Source: Legionellaceae bacterium
Lineage (GTDB): Bacteria > Pseudomonadota > Gammaproteobacteria > Legionellales > Legionellaceae
Direction: 5' to 3'
NCBI GenBank assembly: GCA_029210085.1
Contig: JARGPP010000002.1
Location: forward strand, 1-64,000
Length of the DNA stretch: 64,000 bases
A program made the translations under genes and the position numbers. Each line of letters opens with the position of its first letter. The stretch's first letter is position 1. The notes below the pieces were generated by a model that saw only the letters and a program-made list of their open reading frames with translations, was not told the DNA's origin and ran no database searches. Positions 56,119 through 64,000 of the stretch are shown in pieces.

Positions 56119-56290
56119 AGCAACTCCTTAAAAATCCTTTTAAATACTGTGAGTTAAGCATAGCATCAAAACATATGATCTGCACAATCCTGCGCTCTAA
56201 ATTTAAGGCAATCGTCTTTGCAAGCTGATACATCAACTCAGAATAATGTGTAGGTCTTAAATAGAGCAGCCTAAGAGAGTAAATTCCCCC

Positions 56291-56812
56291 TTAATAATTG
56301 GGCAAATCTTGTTGGCTTGACGATGTTGGATTTAAATAATTCTCTATTTTTTCTAATAATACATGTAAATCAGATATAGCAGCTTGTAATTTTTGAGGTT
56401 CTTGAGGGCCTTGAAAAAAATAATGCTCCCGACTCCGATGAGGGCTTATCCATCCCGCTGACAAGAAATCAAGTGCCGCACGCACTACTTTTTCAACCAC
56501 ATATAGTGCATAACTCACCACATCAGACACCGTGTGACAATCATCCCAACTTTTAAAGGGTGATGAGTTGAACCGGCGCAATGAGCCTAAAATCTCACTT
56601 AAATTAAATTTCGACGCTGTAATCACTGCTTCGTCATCAAGCTCTATCCATGAAGGTTGAGTCTCATCTCGTTTCAAAGCAAGTTCTGCTCGTAGGCAAA
56701 CTTCAACGACCTGCTGAAACCTTTCCTCCCCTCCTAAAGCAAGGCGTAACCTAGCCAGCATCTCCCCCGTTTCTCGAATTAATTCTTTTTTATCACCCAT
56801 TGAGTGTGCCAT
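56291..56812 (-). CDS. Unknown family 'YFF-GP', short paralogue (third of three)
   Basis: A 173-residue protein; GAGGA before the ATG at 56812 fixes the start (MAHSMGDKKEL). Residues about 74-161 align without large gaps with the C-terminal ends of the two preceding genes: FKSWDDC against YKSWSEC, SYALYVVEKVVRAALD against SYVMYVLESAVRWLLE, REHYFFQGPQ against RENYFFKGPK, and a final helix LLEKIENYL against DLNAIEKKL. So this is the shared module with a short N-terminal helix. Only conserved positions are shared at DNA level, unlike the other pair. Function unknown. Confidence 0.75.
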   Translation of the reverse strand: MAHSMGDKKELIRETGEMLARLRLALGGEERFQQVVEVCLRAELALKRDETQPSWIELDDEAVITASKFNLSEILGSLRRFNSSPFKSWDDCHTVSDVVSYALYVVEKVVRAALDFLSAGWISPHRSREHYFFQGPQEPQKLQAAISDLHVLLEKIENYLNPTSSSQQDLPNY

Positions 56813-56860
56813 AAACAGTTCCTCACTAAACAATTATCTTTTGTTTAATTATAGAACAAT

Positions 56861-58312
56861 TTATAGAGAATATTCTGGAAGAACCTCAATACATGGCATG
56901 TCATCACACAATTTCTTTTCTATTGCGTTTAAATCATTTTGAGCAGCATTAAACGCCTCAAAAATCAGTTTTTTAGGACCTTTGAAAAAATAATTTTCAC
57001 GGGTAATACGTGCTTCAGGGGTGCTTGAGCAAATATGAATACACTCAAGGAGCCATCGCACAGCAGACTCAAGCACATACATCACATAACTTGCTACTTC
57101 AGATATTCCTTCGCACTCACTCCAAGACTTATATAAATCAACCGTACGCATGCCATCCAATAAGCGTTTCAAATTGGTTCGCGTTTGTCCCAGCACCACA
57201 GGCTTAGTATTCAAAACCGTCAATAAAACATCACAAGTCTGTAAAACCGGCTGAAAAGATTGTTCACCATCAGGAAGCACGTGTTGTAGACGTTGAATAG
57301 CTGCCTTTAAGTCAGCAAATAGAGCGCCCACTTGTTTTTTTTGGGCCTTTAACTGCTCAACTTCTTCACTAATATCTGAGGATACTTTTTTGAAGTTCTC
57401 TTGATGCGCCAAAACCATACTTCGCATGCGTTTTAATAAATCAATTAATCCTGTATCAAAATCATTTTGAGCAACTTGCTCTAAAGCAAATAATTTTGTC
57501 TTAAATTGAGAGATATAATCATCCATCCTTTCTTCGGCTCGTGCATACTCTCCTCGCACCTCAATCCCAACCCTTGTAATACACTCATCACATAAAGCAC
57601 GTGCACTTAACGTATTTGCTAATATAGAGGAACCTTCAGCTGTACGCTGCTGTGCAAGAGGCGTTATTTGATGATTTCGAAGATGCGTCAATGACGCATG
57701 AAGCGTTTGATATAACTGCTTTCTATTTTTACTTTTTCCACACATAATACGAAGTTTCTTAGCACCAATATCATTGGAATCTCTCAATACATCAAAAACA
57801 GGTTGCTTTTGTAAGCGCACTTCATCAATCAGCTGTTTAAAACATGCCGCTATTTGACGTGCAGCATGTCGTTGTCGCTGCTCAGTCTCATTGACAATAG
57901 TCGTATCAACCAAGTTCTCGCCTTCTTTGATAAACAAGTCTGCATCATCAAAAGACACATACCGACTTAAAAACAAACGTACAATCATTTCAATATCAGT
58001 TGTTGGATTTTCTTTTAATCGGCTCATGACCTCTTCCAGCGTATGAGGAAGCACTTTTAGTGTAGGTGCCCGATTACGTTGGGGTACATCTTCAAGAACG
58101 GTAGACAATGCAGTTAAAGCACTCGCGTTCTTCTCCAAAAAAGAAGCAACATACAGAGCTTGCTTCGCTTGTTGTGCAGACCTTAAAGCCTCATGTTGCT
58201 CACTCACTTCCTCCCATTCAAGCTGAGTCACTGCATCTTGAGAAAACAGTGCTTCATCTTCGGCAGATAAAGCACCGGGCACATAACCTTCTGCAACCCG
58301 AAAACCTGGCAT
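56861..58312 (-). CDS. Unknown family 'YFF-GP', long paralogue (second of three)
   Basis: A 483-residue protein from the ATG at 58312 (AAGGGGG five bases upstream, start one base after the preceding stop). It is almost all helical and coiled-coil, with DISEEVEQLKAQKKQVGAL typical. Its first 75 residues align with the upstream paralogue (MPGFRVAEGYVPGALS against MPTFKTSGTYQPSPLS). Residues about 380-467 form the shared C-terminal module with SYVMYVLESAVRWLLE, a hydrophobic amphipathic helix, and RENYFFKGPKK. No signal peptide or enzyme motif. A secreted effector is a reasonable guess, not shown. Confidence 0.8.
   Translation of the reverse strand: MPGFRVAEGYVPGALSAEDEALFSQDAVTQLEWEEVSEQHEALRSAQQAKQALYVASFLEKNASALTALSTVLEDVPQRNRAPTLKVLPHTLEEVMSRLKENPTTDIEMIVRLFLSRYVSFDDADLFIKEGENLVDTTIVNETEQRQRHAARQIAACFKQLIDEVRLQKQPVFDVLRDSNDIGAKKLRIMCGKSKNRKQLYQTLHASLTHLRNHQITPLAQQRTAEGSSILANTLSARALCDECITRVGIEVRGEYARAEERMDDYISQFKTKLFALEQVAQNDFDTGLIDLLKRMRSMVLAHQENFKKVSSDISEEVEQLKAQKKQVGALFADLKAAIQRLQHVLPDGEQSFQPVLQTCDVLLTVLNTKPVVLGQTRTNLKRLLDGMRTVDLYKSWSECEGISEVASYVMYVLESAVRWLLECIHICSSTPEARITRENYFFKGPKKLIFEAFNAAQNDLNAIEKKLCDDMPCIEVLPEYSL
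57030..57094 (-). repeat. 65-bp exact direct repeat, copy 1
   Basis: Identical base for base to 58468-58532, 1438 bp away. Flanking bases on both sides are also highly similar. It encodes part of the conserved C-terminal module of the second paralogue. Long enough to serve as substrate for homologous recombination between the genes. Confidence 0.9.
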
Positions 58313-58313
58313 A

Positions 58314-59783
58314 TTATCCCCCTTGCTGTAAAGTTTGATTGGCCTGAAAGTCACTTTCAATCTGACTTAAATCTTTTAATGACGTATGAAATGCCTCAAA
58401 AACCACTTTTTTAGGTCCTTTAAAAAAATAATTTTCACGGGTAATACGCGCTTCAGGTGTACTTGAACAAATATGAATACACTCAAGGAGCCATCGCACA
58501 GCAGACTCAAGCACATACATCACATAACTTGCCACTTCAGACAACCCTTCGCATTCACGCGAAGATTTATATAAATCAACAGCGCGCATATTATCTAACA
58601 AGCGCTTCAAATTGATTTGCGTTTGCTCTAAGGCAACCACCTCAGCATTTAGAACCGTGAGCACTTCATCGCACGTTTGATGAACAAGGCTGAAAGATTC
58701 ATCTGCTTCAGGGAGGTATTGCTGTACACTTTCAATGGCTCTTTTAAGTTGTTCAAGCAAAATATTTGCTTGCTGCAGTCCATCACCCGGTATTACTTCG
58801 GGAGCTGCTTCTTGTGTTTCAATTGCTTTTAATGCTCTGAACTGCGCCAATTCATCTCTAATATCAGTAGCAACCAGCTTAAGGTTATGCTGATGATGTG
58901 TTGTGGTTTCTTTGATAGCGGTCAGTATTGTGGCTAGTGGCATATCTGCTTTATTTTGGTCTAATAAAGCATCTATATCACGTGAAAATTGTGCAAAAAC
59001 CTGTTCTACTGGCTCTCGTCCATAAGTTATTTCTCCTTTGGGAACCACTAATACTGCCTTCATACTATCGCACATCCTGCGTATTGCGATTGCCGCTTTT
59101 TGTTCCGCTGAGTTTGGACTTCTTTGATTGACCATAGGCGTGATATCCTGAGTGATATAGCCTTTTAATGCCTCTTTGTATGCGGTTATTAAGTTGCTTT
59201 CTTGATTCGTTTTTGCCTGAACACTTAACGCTAGATGAGACGCTAAAACATTTTTTTCAGCGAGACGTGCACGAACAGGCTCATATGCCTGCTCAAGCGC
59301 TGTTATTAAAGGCCTAAATAATCGGGCTAACCCAACCACAAAATCTTGCTTCACTGTCGATGTAGAATAGATGTCAGCGTCTAAGTTTGTTTCTTCTATT
59401 AGGGAGGGACTGCTTTTACCCCAGTCGGTATATAAGCTCATACAATATTCTACAAACGTGTGAACCTCAACAGATTCTTCGCTTTCTAATCGAAGCCTAA
59501 GTCCTCTCAATTTAAGCGAATATCCACCCATAGTCGCTGAATTTTTTGTTTCAGGTAAATCAGCCACAGAAGCTGATAGCGCATTTAGCTCTGCCTCTTT
59601 TTCGTGCAAAAAATCAGCAATCAACTGCTTTTTATTTTCCATGAATGCTATTTTTGCAACATTCACGTTGCATTCAGCATCTTCATATAAGGCTTGCTGC
59701 TCTACATGCTGAGTCACTAATGCTTTGTCTGCTTCTGATAATGGGCTCGGCTGGTAAGTGCCTGATGTTTTAAATGTCGGCAT
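58314..59783 (-). CDS. Unknown family 'YFF-GP', long paralogue (first of three)
   Basis: A 489-residue protein; AAGGA six bases before the ATG at 59783. Helical throughout. The N-terminus (MPTFKTSGTYQPSPLSEADK) and the C-terminal module (about 390-478) match the second paralogue, with an uninterrupted identical run of about 41 residues from SYVMYVL to FKGPKK, while the middle (about 100-340) is strongly diverged. The identical run is mirrored by a 65-bp identical DNA stretch. The pattern suggests duplication followed by gene conversion at the 3' ends. It begins a three-gene transcript on the minus strand. Confidence 0.8.
   Translation of the reverse strand: MPTFKTSGTYQPSPLSEADKALVTQHVEQQALYEDAECNVNVAKIAFMENKKQLIADFLHEKEAELNALSASVADLPETKNSATMGGYSLKLRGLRLRLESEESVEVHTFVEYCMSLYTDWGKSSPSLIEETNLDADIYSTSTVKQDFVVGLARLFRPLITALEQAYEPVRARLAEKNVLASHLALSVQAKTNQESNLITAYKEALKGYITQDITPMVNQRSPNSAEQKAAIAIRRMCDSMKAVLVVPKGEITYGREPVEQVFAQFSRDIDALLDQNKADMPLATILTAIKETTTHHQHNLKLVATDIRDELAQFRALKAIETQEAAPEVIPGDGLQQANILLEQLKRAIESVQQYLPEADESFSLVHQTCDEVLTVLNAEVVALEQTQINLKRLLDNMRAVDLYKSSRECEGLSEVASYVMYVLESAVRWLLECIHICSSTPEARITRENYFFKGPKKVVFEAFHTSLKDLSQIESDFQANQTLQQGG
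58468..58532 (-). repeat. 65-bp exact direct repeat, copy 2
   Basis: Partner of 57030-57094, in the same orientation and same reading frame, within the C-terminal module of the first paralogue. Recombination between the two copies would delete 1438 bp and fuse the first gene's N-terminal part to the second gene's end in frame. Confidence 0.9.
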
Positions 59784-59944
59784 CTTTAGTCCTTTTAAAA
59801 TACAATAAACGCGTTAAATTTGGTCAATTATAATATACTATGGATTATTTGGCAACAAATTGAAACGCTGCTCTGAGTCACCAAAAATTGCCATAACAAC
59901 GATAAACTGTCATACTTCGTCCACTTTAAAACACCCCTTTTACT
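59784..59944. promoter_or_regulatory. Divergent intergenic region paralogue cluster / gnnA
   Basis: A 161-bp AT-rich space must carry the promoter of the three-gene cluster (minus) and of the gnnA-lpxB unit (plus). No box pair was strong enough to assign. Confidence 0.4.
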
Positions 59945-60913
59945 ATGAACCCTATTAGATGTGCCGTTATTGGCGTTGGTTACTTGGGCCGCTTTCACGC
60001 CCAAAAACTTCAAAAGCTTGAGAATGCCAAGCTCGTTGCTGTGTGTGATGTAGATAAAACCGTGTGTGAAGCGGCAACCGAAGCGTTTAATGTCCCTGCT
60101 TATCGTGATTATCACGAGCTATTCGGACATGTCGATGCCGTTTGTATTGCAGCAACAACCAACGCACACTACGGCATTGCAAAAGACTGTCTTACACAAG
60201 GCATTCATGTACTCATTGAAAAACCAATTACAGAAACCGTTGAAGAAGCGAGAGCTCTCATTCAACTTGCAAAAGAACATGACGTTAAGCTTCAAGTGGG
60301 ACATCTTGAACGTTTTAATGCAGCACGATTGGCACTTGATGAACATCTTGAAAAACCACTCTTTATTGAATCACACCGCTTAGCGCCTTTTAACCCACGC
60401 GGAACAGATGTCAATGTTGTTCTAGATTTAATGATTCATGATATTGATATCATACAAACCATTGTTGACTCGCCCATCAAGTCAATCGACGCACAAGGCG
60501 CACCAGTATTATCACCCTCAGTTGATATTGCAAATGCACGCATTACATTTGAAAATAATTGCATTGCAAATGTCACAGCAAGCCGTGTTAGCTTTAAAAC
60601 AGAGCGAAAAACACGCATTTTTCAAAAAAACAGCTATATCTCCATTGACTATCAAGAAAAGAAATTTGCTGTTTTTACCAAGGGCGATGGTGAAATGTTT
60701 CCGGGTATTCCTAATGTTGCACGCCATCAAGCTATCTTTGACAAAGGGGATGCCCTTTTTGAAGAAATCAAAGCGTTTATTACCTGTATTATTGATGATA
60801 CAACCCCATTAGTTACCGGTGAAGAAGGGCGTTCAGCTCTGTCAACAGCTGAAAAAATTTCAGCCTTAATTCATCATAACCTGACTGAACGACATGCCGA
60901 AGCTGAAGCCTAA
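59945..60913 (+). CDS. gnnA: Gfo/Idh/MocA oxidoreductase, probable UDP-GlcNAc 3-dehydrogenase
   Basis: A 322-residue NAD-dependent oxidoreductase. The N-terminal Rossmann fold reads VIGVGYLGRFHAQKL, the family Glu-Lys-Pro motif is in HVLIEKPITET, and MIHDIDII supplies the active-site His-Asp. It overlaps lpxB by 20 bp. In Acidithiobacillus, GnnA (of this superfamily) lies beside lpxA/lpxB and, with GnnB, makes the 2,3-diamino sugar used in lipid A; Legionella lipid A also contains diaminoglucose. The context makes GnnA likely, but GnnB and LpxA are outside the window. Confidence 0.75.
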   Translation: MNPIRCAVIGVGYLGRFHAQKLQKLENAKLVAVCDVDKTVCEAATEAFNVPAYRDYHELFGHVDAVCIAATTNAHYGIAKDCLTQGIHVLIEKPITETVEEARALIQLAKEHDVKLQVGHLERFNAARLALDEHLEKPLFIESHRLAPFNPRGTDVNVVLDLMIHDIDIIQTIVDSPIKSIDAQGAPVLSPSVDIANARITFENNCIANVTASRVSFKTERKTRIFQKNSYISIDYQEKKFAVFTKGDGEMFPGIPNVARHQAIFDKGDALFEEIKAFITCIIDDTTPLVTGEEGRSALSTAEKISALIHHNLTERHAEAEA

Positions 60914-62069
60914 ACACATTGCCATCATTGCAGGAGAGGCATCTGGCGACCTACATGCTGCAGCCTTGGTTCGTCAGCTCAAGCAATACGATCCCACTTT
61001 AAAACTCAGTGGGATTGGTGGGCAACATATGCAAAATGTCGGCGTTGAACTCATCAGCGATTTAGCACGCTTTGGTGTTACCGGTATTATTGAAGTTCTT
61101 CAACACTTTAAAACCATCAAACGGGCCTTTAGGGCAATCCAAGCACATCTTAAAAATACAAAACCAGATTTACTGATTCTTGTAGATTACCCAGGGTTTA
61201 ATCTACGTCTTGCTGATTATGCAAAGAAACATTTGGGCTTAACAATCATTTATTATATTAGCCCCCAACTCTGGGCTTGGAAACCAGGACGTATCAAGCG
61301 TATTCAAGCCTCAGTTGATCATATGGCGGTTATTTTTCCTTTCGAAAAAAAAATCTATGAAAAAGCAAAAGTTCCGGTTTCATTTGTTGGACATCCACTC
61401 ACTCAAAGCCTAAATCATGGAGTATCTCAGTATCCCTCACGTCGAGCGTTAGGTATACCTGAAGATAAGCGTATTCTTGCTATTTTGCCCGGCAGTCGTA
61501 TCAATGAAGTTGATCGCCACATGCCGGTATTGTATCAAACAGCATTCAAATTAATGACGCAATATCCTGACCTACATATTGTCATTCCCATTGCAGGTAC
61601 GCTGAACCCTGAATATATCAAACGTTTTTGGAAACTTGATAGAGTGCCTTGCACTTTTATCGAAGGTCAAAAAGCAATAGATGTTGCACGCGTTAGTCAT
61701 GCTATTGTGGTCGCATCAGGCACAGCTTCACTCGAGTGCGCACTTCTTGAAAAACCCATGTGCATTATCTATAAAGTAGGTCTTGTAAGCTATCTTGCTG
61801 CTTCTGTACTGTTACGGGTGCAATACATTGGGTTATGTAACTTACTGACCAACCGTATGACCGTTCCTGAATTATTGCAATATGACTTTAACCCCATTGA
61901 GCTCACAAAAGTTGTCAGCCAGTTACTCGATGAAAAAACCAGTCCCTTACAAAAGTCCATTGAAACTGGTCTCAATCAACTCAAGCAAAGCCTTTCTTCA
62001 GAACAAGCCGACTGTTCACTCCCCGATTTGGTTCTCTCGCTGCTTGACCGAGAAAAAAAATTGCTCTAA
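60894..62069 (+). CDS. lpxB: Lipid-A-disaccharide synthase
   Basis: Joins 2,3-diacyl-GlcN-1-P to UDP-diacyl-GlcN at the inner-membrane face (GT19). The 391-residue protein has IAGEASGDLHAAALV, GIGGQHMQNVGV, LVDYPGFNLRLA, YYISPQLWAWKPGRI, FVGHPL, LPGSRINEV and ASGTASLECALL, all standard LpxB motifs. The ATG lies within the end of gnnA, so their translation is coupled. It is not next to lpxD-fabZ-lpxA as in E. coli. Confidence 0.97.
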   Translation: MPKLKPKHIAIIAGEASGDLHAAALVRQLKQYDPTLKLSGIGGQHMQNVGVELISDLARFGVTGIIEVLQHFKTIKRAFRAIQAHLKNTKPDLLILVDYPGFNLRLADYAKKHLGLTIIYYISPQLWAWKPGRIKRIQASVDHMAVIFPFEKKIYEKAKVPVSFVGHPLTQSLNHGVSQYPSRRALGIPEDKRILAILPGSRINEVDRHMPVLYQTAFKLMTQYPDLHIVIPIAGTLNPEYIKRFWKLDRVPCTFIEGQKAIDVARVSHAIVVASGTASLECALLEKPMCIIYKVGLVSYLAASVLLRVQYIGLCNLLTNRMTVPELLQYDFNPIELTKVVSQLLDEKTSPLQKSIETGLNQLKQSLSSEQADCSLPDLVLSLLDREKKLL

Positions 62070-62185
62070 CGTCAGAGAATGGCCTAGATTATCAATTAAG
62101 TTTCATGTACCATAAAATCGCGTTTTAGAGTTCGCTTGAACGCCTGAGAACTGCGGTGATTTAATCAAGAAATAAGGAAGTTACG

Positions 62186-62482
62186 ATGAACGTTACTGAA
62201 CCTAGTACAACGATTGACGCCATCAAACAAGAGCAAGGCTTGCAAGATTTAGTCTATCAACTTGTCAATCGATTTCTCGTTGAGAATAAAAACAAACCTA
62301 TTCATGATCTATATGACATGATTCTTTCTGAAGTAGAACCACCGCTGTTACAAGCTGTGATGGAAAGACGGCGGGGAAATCAGCTCCAGGCAGCAAAAAT
62401 ACTTGGCATTAGCCGGGGTACCATCAGGAAAAAATTACAGCGTTATTTTGGAACTAAATATTTTCGTCTTACTGATGAATAA
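62186..62482 (+). CDS. fis: Fis-family DNA-binding protein
   Basis: A 98-residue nucleoid/regulatory protein. The C-terminal helix-turn-helix reads RGNQLQAAKILGISRGTIRKKLQRY, broken here as QLQAAKILGISRGTIRKKL, matching the Fis core; the helix before it (LYDMILSEVEPPLLQAVM) gives the dimer interface. Length equals E. coli Fis (98). Legionella has several Fis proteins that control virulence genes; which one this is cannot be told. AAGGA precedes the ATG, and a terminator follows. Confidence 0.92.
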   Translation: MNVTEPSTTIDAIKQEQGLQDLVYQLVNRFLVENKNKPIHDLYDMILSEVEPPLLQAVMERRRGNQLQAAKILGISRGTIRKKLQRYFGTKYFRLTDE

Positions 62483-62513
62483 CAGATAGTCTTTTATTCC
62501 TTAAAGCTGATTA

Positions 62514-62549
62514 GCAGAGGGATAGAGCAATCTCTCTTCCTCTGTTTTT
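62514..62549 (+). terminator. Rho-independent terminator after fis
   Basis: Cagagg (62515-62520) pairs with cctctg (62539-62544); inside, agag pairs with ctct around caat, with a 3x3 internal loop between the two stems. Five T follow at once. It lies between convergent genes. Confidence 0.75.
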
Positions 62550-62561
62550 ATCATCACAGTA

Positions 62562-64000
62562 TTAAAGCATATTCTTCGCTAAAATTACTTGATTACGTCC
62601 CGATGCTTTTGCGCGATATAAAGCTTTATCCGCGGAAGCCAATAATTTCGTTTGATTTTTTCCACTTTCTGGATAAGTAGCAATCCCTAAACTGATTGTG
62701 TATTTAACCCGCTTTTTTTTATTAATTGACACCGTTGACGTTTCTACATTTTGCCGTATCCGTTCTGCAAGCTTCTTTGCTTCAGACCGATTGGTTTCAG
62801 GGAGAAGTATCACAAACTCTTCACCGCCAAAACGGATAGCAACATCACCTTCTCGTATTGTAGATAACAAAGTATTTGCCAAATGCGTGAGTATTTTATC
62901 CCCGGCTTGATGCCCATAGGTATCATTGACTGACTTAAAGAAATCAATATCTAAAAGTAGTATTGACAAATCATGGTCATAACGCTTTGAGCGCTCTAAC
63001 TCTTTAGGAAAAAAATGCATCAGCCCATTACGATTATATAAACCCGTTAGTTGATCGTGATTTGACAGAAAAGTTAACTTTTCTTGTAATTGAGCTAATT
63101 TTGTTATGTCACGCACCGTTGCTTGTATTAATTTTTTATTTTGTACATTAACCGGTGTTAACAAAACTTCTGCTTTAAAAGCATCACCATTTAGACGCCG
63201 ATGCGTCCATAAAAAACTGGCTTTCCCTCTCTTCAATGCCTGCTGTATATATTTTTTGACTAATCGCTCTGATGATTGCCCACTGGGTTGTTTTAAAGTT
63301 GAAAAGTCACTGGGGCAGGCCCCTAAAAAATAACGCCTATCTGGACAACCAAACATTGATAACGTGGCATCATTACACTCAACAAATTGTCCCTCACTGA
63401 GCAACATAATCGCATCACCTGATGATTCAAACAATGCACGGTATTTTTTCTCACGTTCATATAGCTCTTGATGGAGTGCTTTGATATTTATTTTTTCTAG
63501 CGTACTTTCGGTAATATCTTGGTTAATACCCGTCAAACGTATTGGCTTTCCATCTTGATCAACACTCACTTTAGCTTGAGCAGAAATATAACGGATTTCA
63601 TTAGGATGACTGATTATTCGAAATTGTATTTTTAAAATTTCTTTTGTTTGAAGACATTCAGCAATGTGTCCCTCTACTTTTTTACGATCATCCGGATGAA
63701 CACACCTTTCAAAATCTTGATGCTCTCCCTTAAAATCACCAGGATTTACATGATAAATCTGAAACATATTATCATTCCAAAATAACCGATTTGTGTTTTC
63801 TGATATAGGAGATACACATGTGTCATCAGACTTATTTGTAGGCAATACTAAATCCCAAACACCTATACCCGTGGAATGAACTGCGAAGTAATGGCGCTCT
63901 CCACGCACCATCATTGCATCCCTTTTTAATTTTGATTCATGAATGTCATAACATTGATTCAAATAACCTATCAGCACCTCATTTTTATCAAATAATGGCG
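62562..64000 (-). CDS. PAS-PAS-GGDEF diguanylate cyclase (5' end beyond window)
   Basis: At least 478 residues are visible and the frame is open to the right edge, so the N-terminus is missing; the first GTG at 63977 is preceded in frame by PLFDKNE and is not taken as a start. A PAS domain with PAC segment (FWNDNMFQIYHVNPGDF, VHPDDRKKVEGHI), a second PAS (RALFESSGDAIMLLSEG), then GGDEF with IRFGGEEFVILLPE. The RxxD inhibitory site (REGD) lies five residues before GGEEF. It should make cyclic di-GMP under sensory control. The visible N-terminal residues may be the end of a GAF domain. Confidence 0.9.
   Translation of the reverse strand, partial: PLFDKNEVLIGYLNQCYDIHESKLKRDAMMVRGERHYFAVHSTGIGVWDLVLPTNKSDDTCVSPISENTNRLFWNDNMFQIYHVNPGDFKGEHQDFERCVHPDDRKKVEGHIAECLQTKEILKIQFRIISHPNEIRYISAQAKVSVDQDGKPIRLTGINQDITESTLEKINIKALHQELYEREKKYRALFESSGDAIMLLSEGQFVECNDATLSMFGCPDRRYFLGACPSDFSTLKQPSGQSSERLVKKYIQQALKRGKASFLWTHRRLNGDAFKAEVLLTPVNVQNKKLIQATVRDITKLAQLQEKLTFLSNHDQLTGLYNRNGLMHFFPKELERSKRYDHDLSILLLDIDFFKSVNDTYGHQAGDKILTHLANTLLSTIREGDVAIRFGGEEFVILLPETNRSEAKKLAERIRQNVETSTVSINKKKRVKYTISLGIATYPESGKNQTKLLASADKALYRAKASGRNQVILAKNML

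Noticed and set aside
63975-63977. GTG as the true start of the PAS-GGDEF gene
   Set aside because: The frame is open without interruption to the window edge and upstream residues look protein-like, so the gene is treated as cut.
1-64000. CRISPR array or tRNA/rRNA genes
   Set aside because: No regularly spaced repeat-spacer pattern and no cloverleaf or rRNA sequence was noticed in any gap; the only direct repeats are short tandem arrays and the 65-bp paralogue repeat.

Overview
The window is a chromosomal segment of an AT-rich gammaproteobacterium, most likely a member of the order Legionellales or a close relative. This is an inference. The housekeeping genes have gammaproteobacterial order and domain layout: rpsB-tsf-pyrH-frr, lnt-leuS-lptE-holA, gnnA-lpxB-fis, aroK-aroB. 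Between them sit many unrecognised proteins with traits typical of host-associated Legionellales: coiled coils, membrane hairpins, a C-terminal CaaX box, nuclear-localisation-like basic clusters and tandem paralogues. No type IV secretion gene lies in the window, so any 'effector' reading is a hypothesis.

Layout. 0-9 kb: an IS630-type transposase tail at the left edge, aroB/aroK on the minus strand, an unknown coiled-coil gene where pilMNOPQ often sits, mrcA, a kgtP-like transporter, an unknown membrane protein, and a convergent gene ending in Cys-Thr-Ile-Met. 9-22.5 kb: ygfZ, then a tight minus-strand run ppsA - cation/proton antiporter - nadC - murG (Firmicutes-like type) - small orf, divergent from purB-nadB; then a GNAT protein and nadA, so all three de novo NAD genes lie within 11 kb. 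22.4-30 kb: small exported proteins and the lnt-leuS-lptE-orf-holA operon. 30-35 kb: a frameshifted GIY-YIG gene remnant, the rpsB-tsf-pyrH-frr operon with promoter, leader and terminator, and an unknown membrane protein with 27-bp repeats. 35-46 kb: miaB-rluD-pgeF-degP/Q, a Nudix-membrane fusion, queF, several unknown exported or membrane proteins, a MerA-like flavoprotein and a gene remnant. 46-56 kb: dnaE, an unknown basic protein, a three-gene peptide-type ABC cassette (permeases and binding protein, no ATPase), two tiny lipoproteins and a UspA protein. 56-60 kb: three tandem paralogues of an unrecognised family that share a C-terminal module; two of them contain an identical 65-bp stretch. 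60-64 kb: gnnA-like oxidoreductase, lpxB, fis, and a PAS-GGDEF protein running off the right edge.

How the genes work together. Several sets serve the envelope: MrcA and MurG for peptidoglycan; LpxB plus a GnnA-like dehydrogenase for lipid A, possibly with diaminoglucose; Lnt and LptE for lipoprotein and LPS traffic; DegP/Q and a Spy-like protein for periplasmic quality control. NadA, NadB and NadC form a complete aspartate-to-nicotinate-mononucleotide route. The main candidates for undescribed biology are the tandem paralogue family at 56.3-59.8 kb and the CaaX-ended protein at 8.2-9.3 kb.
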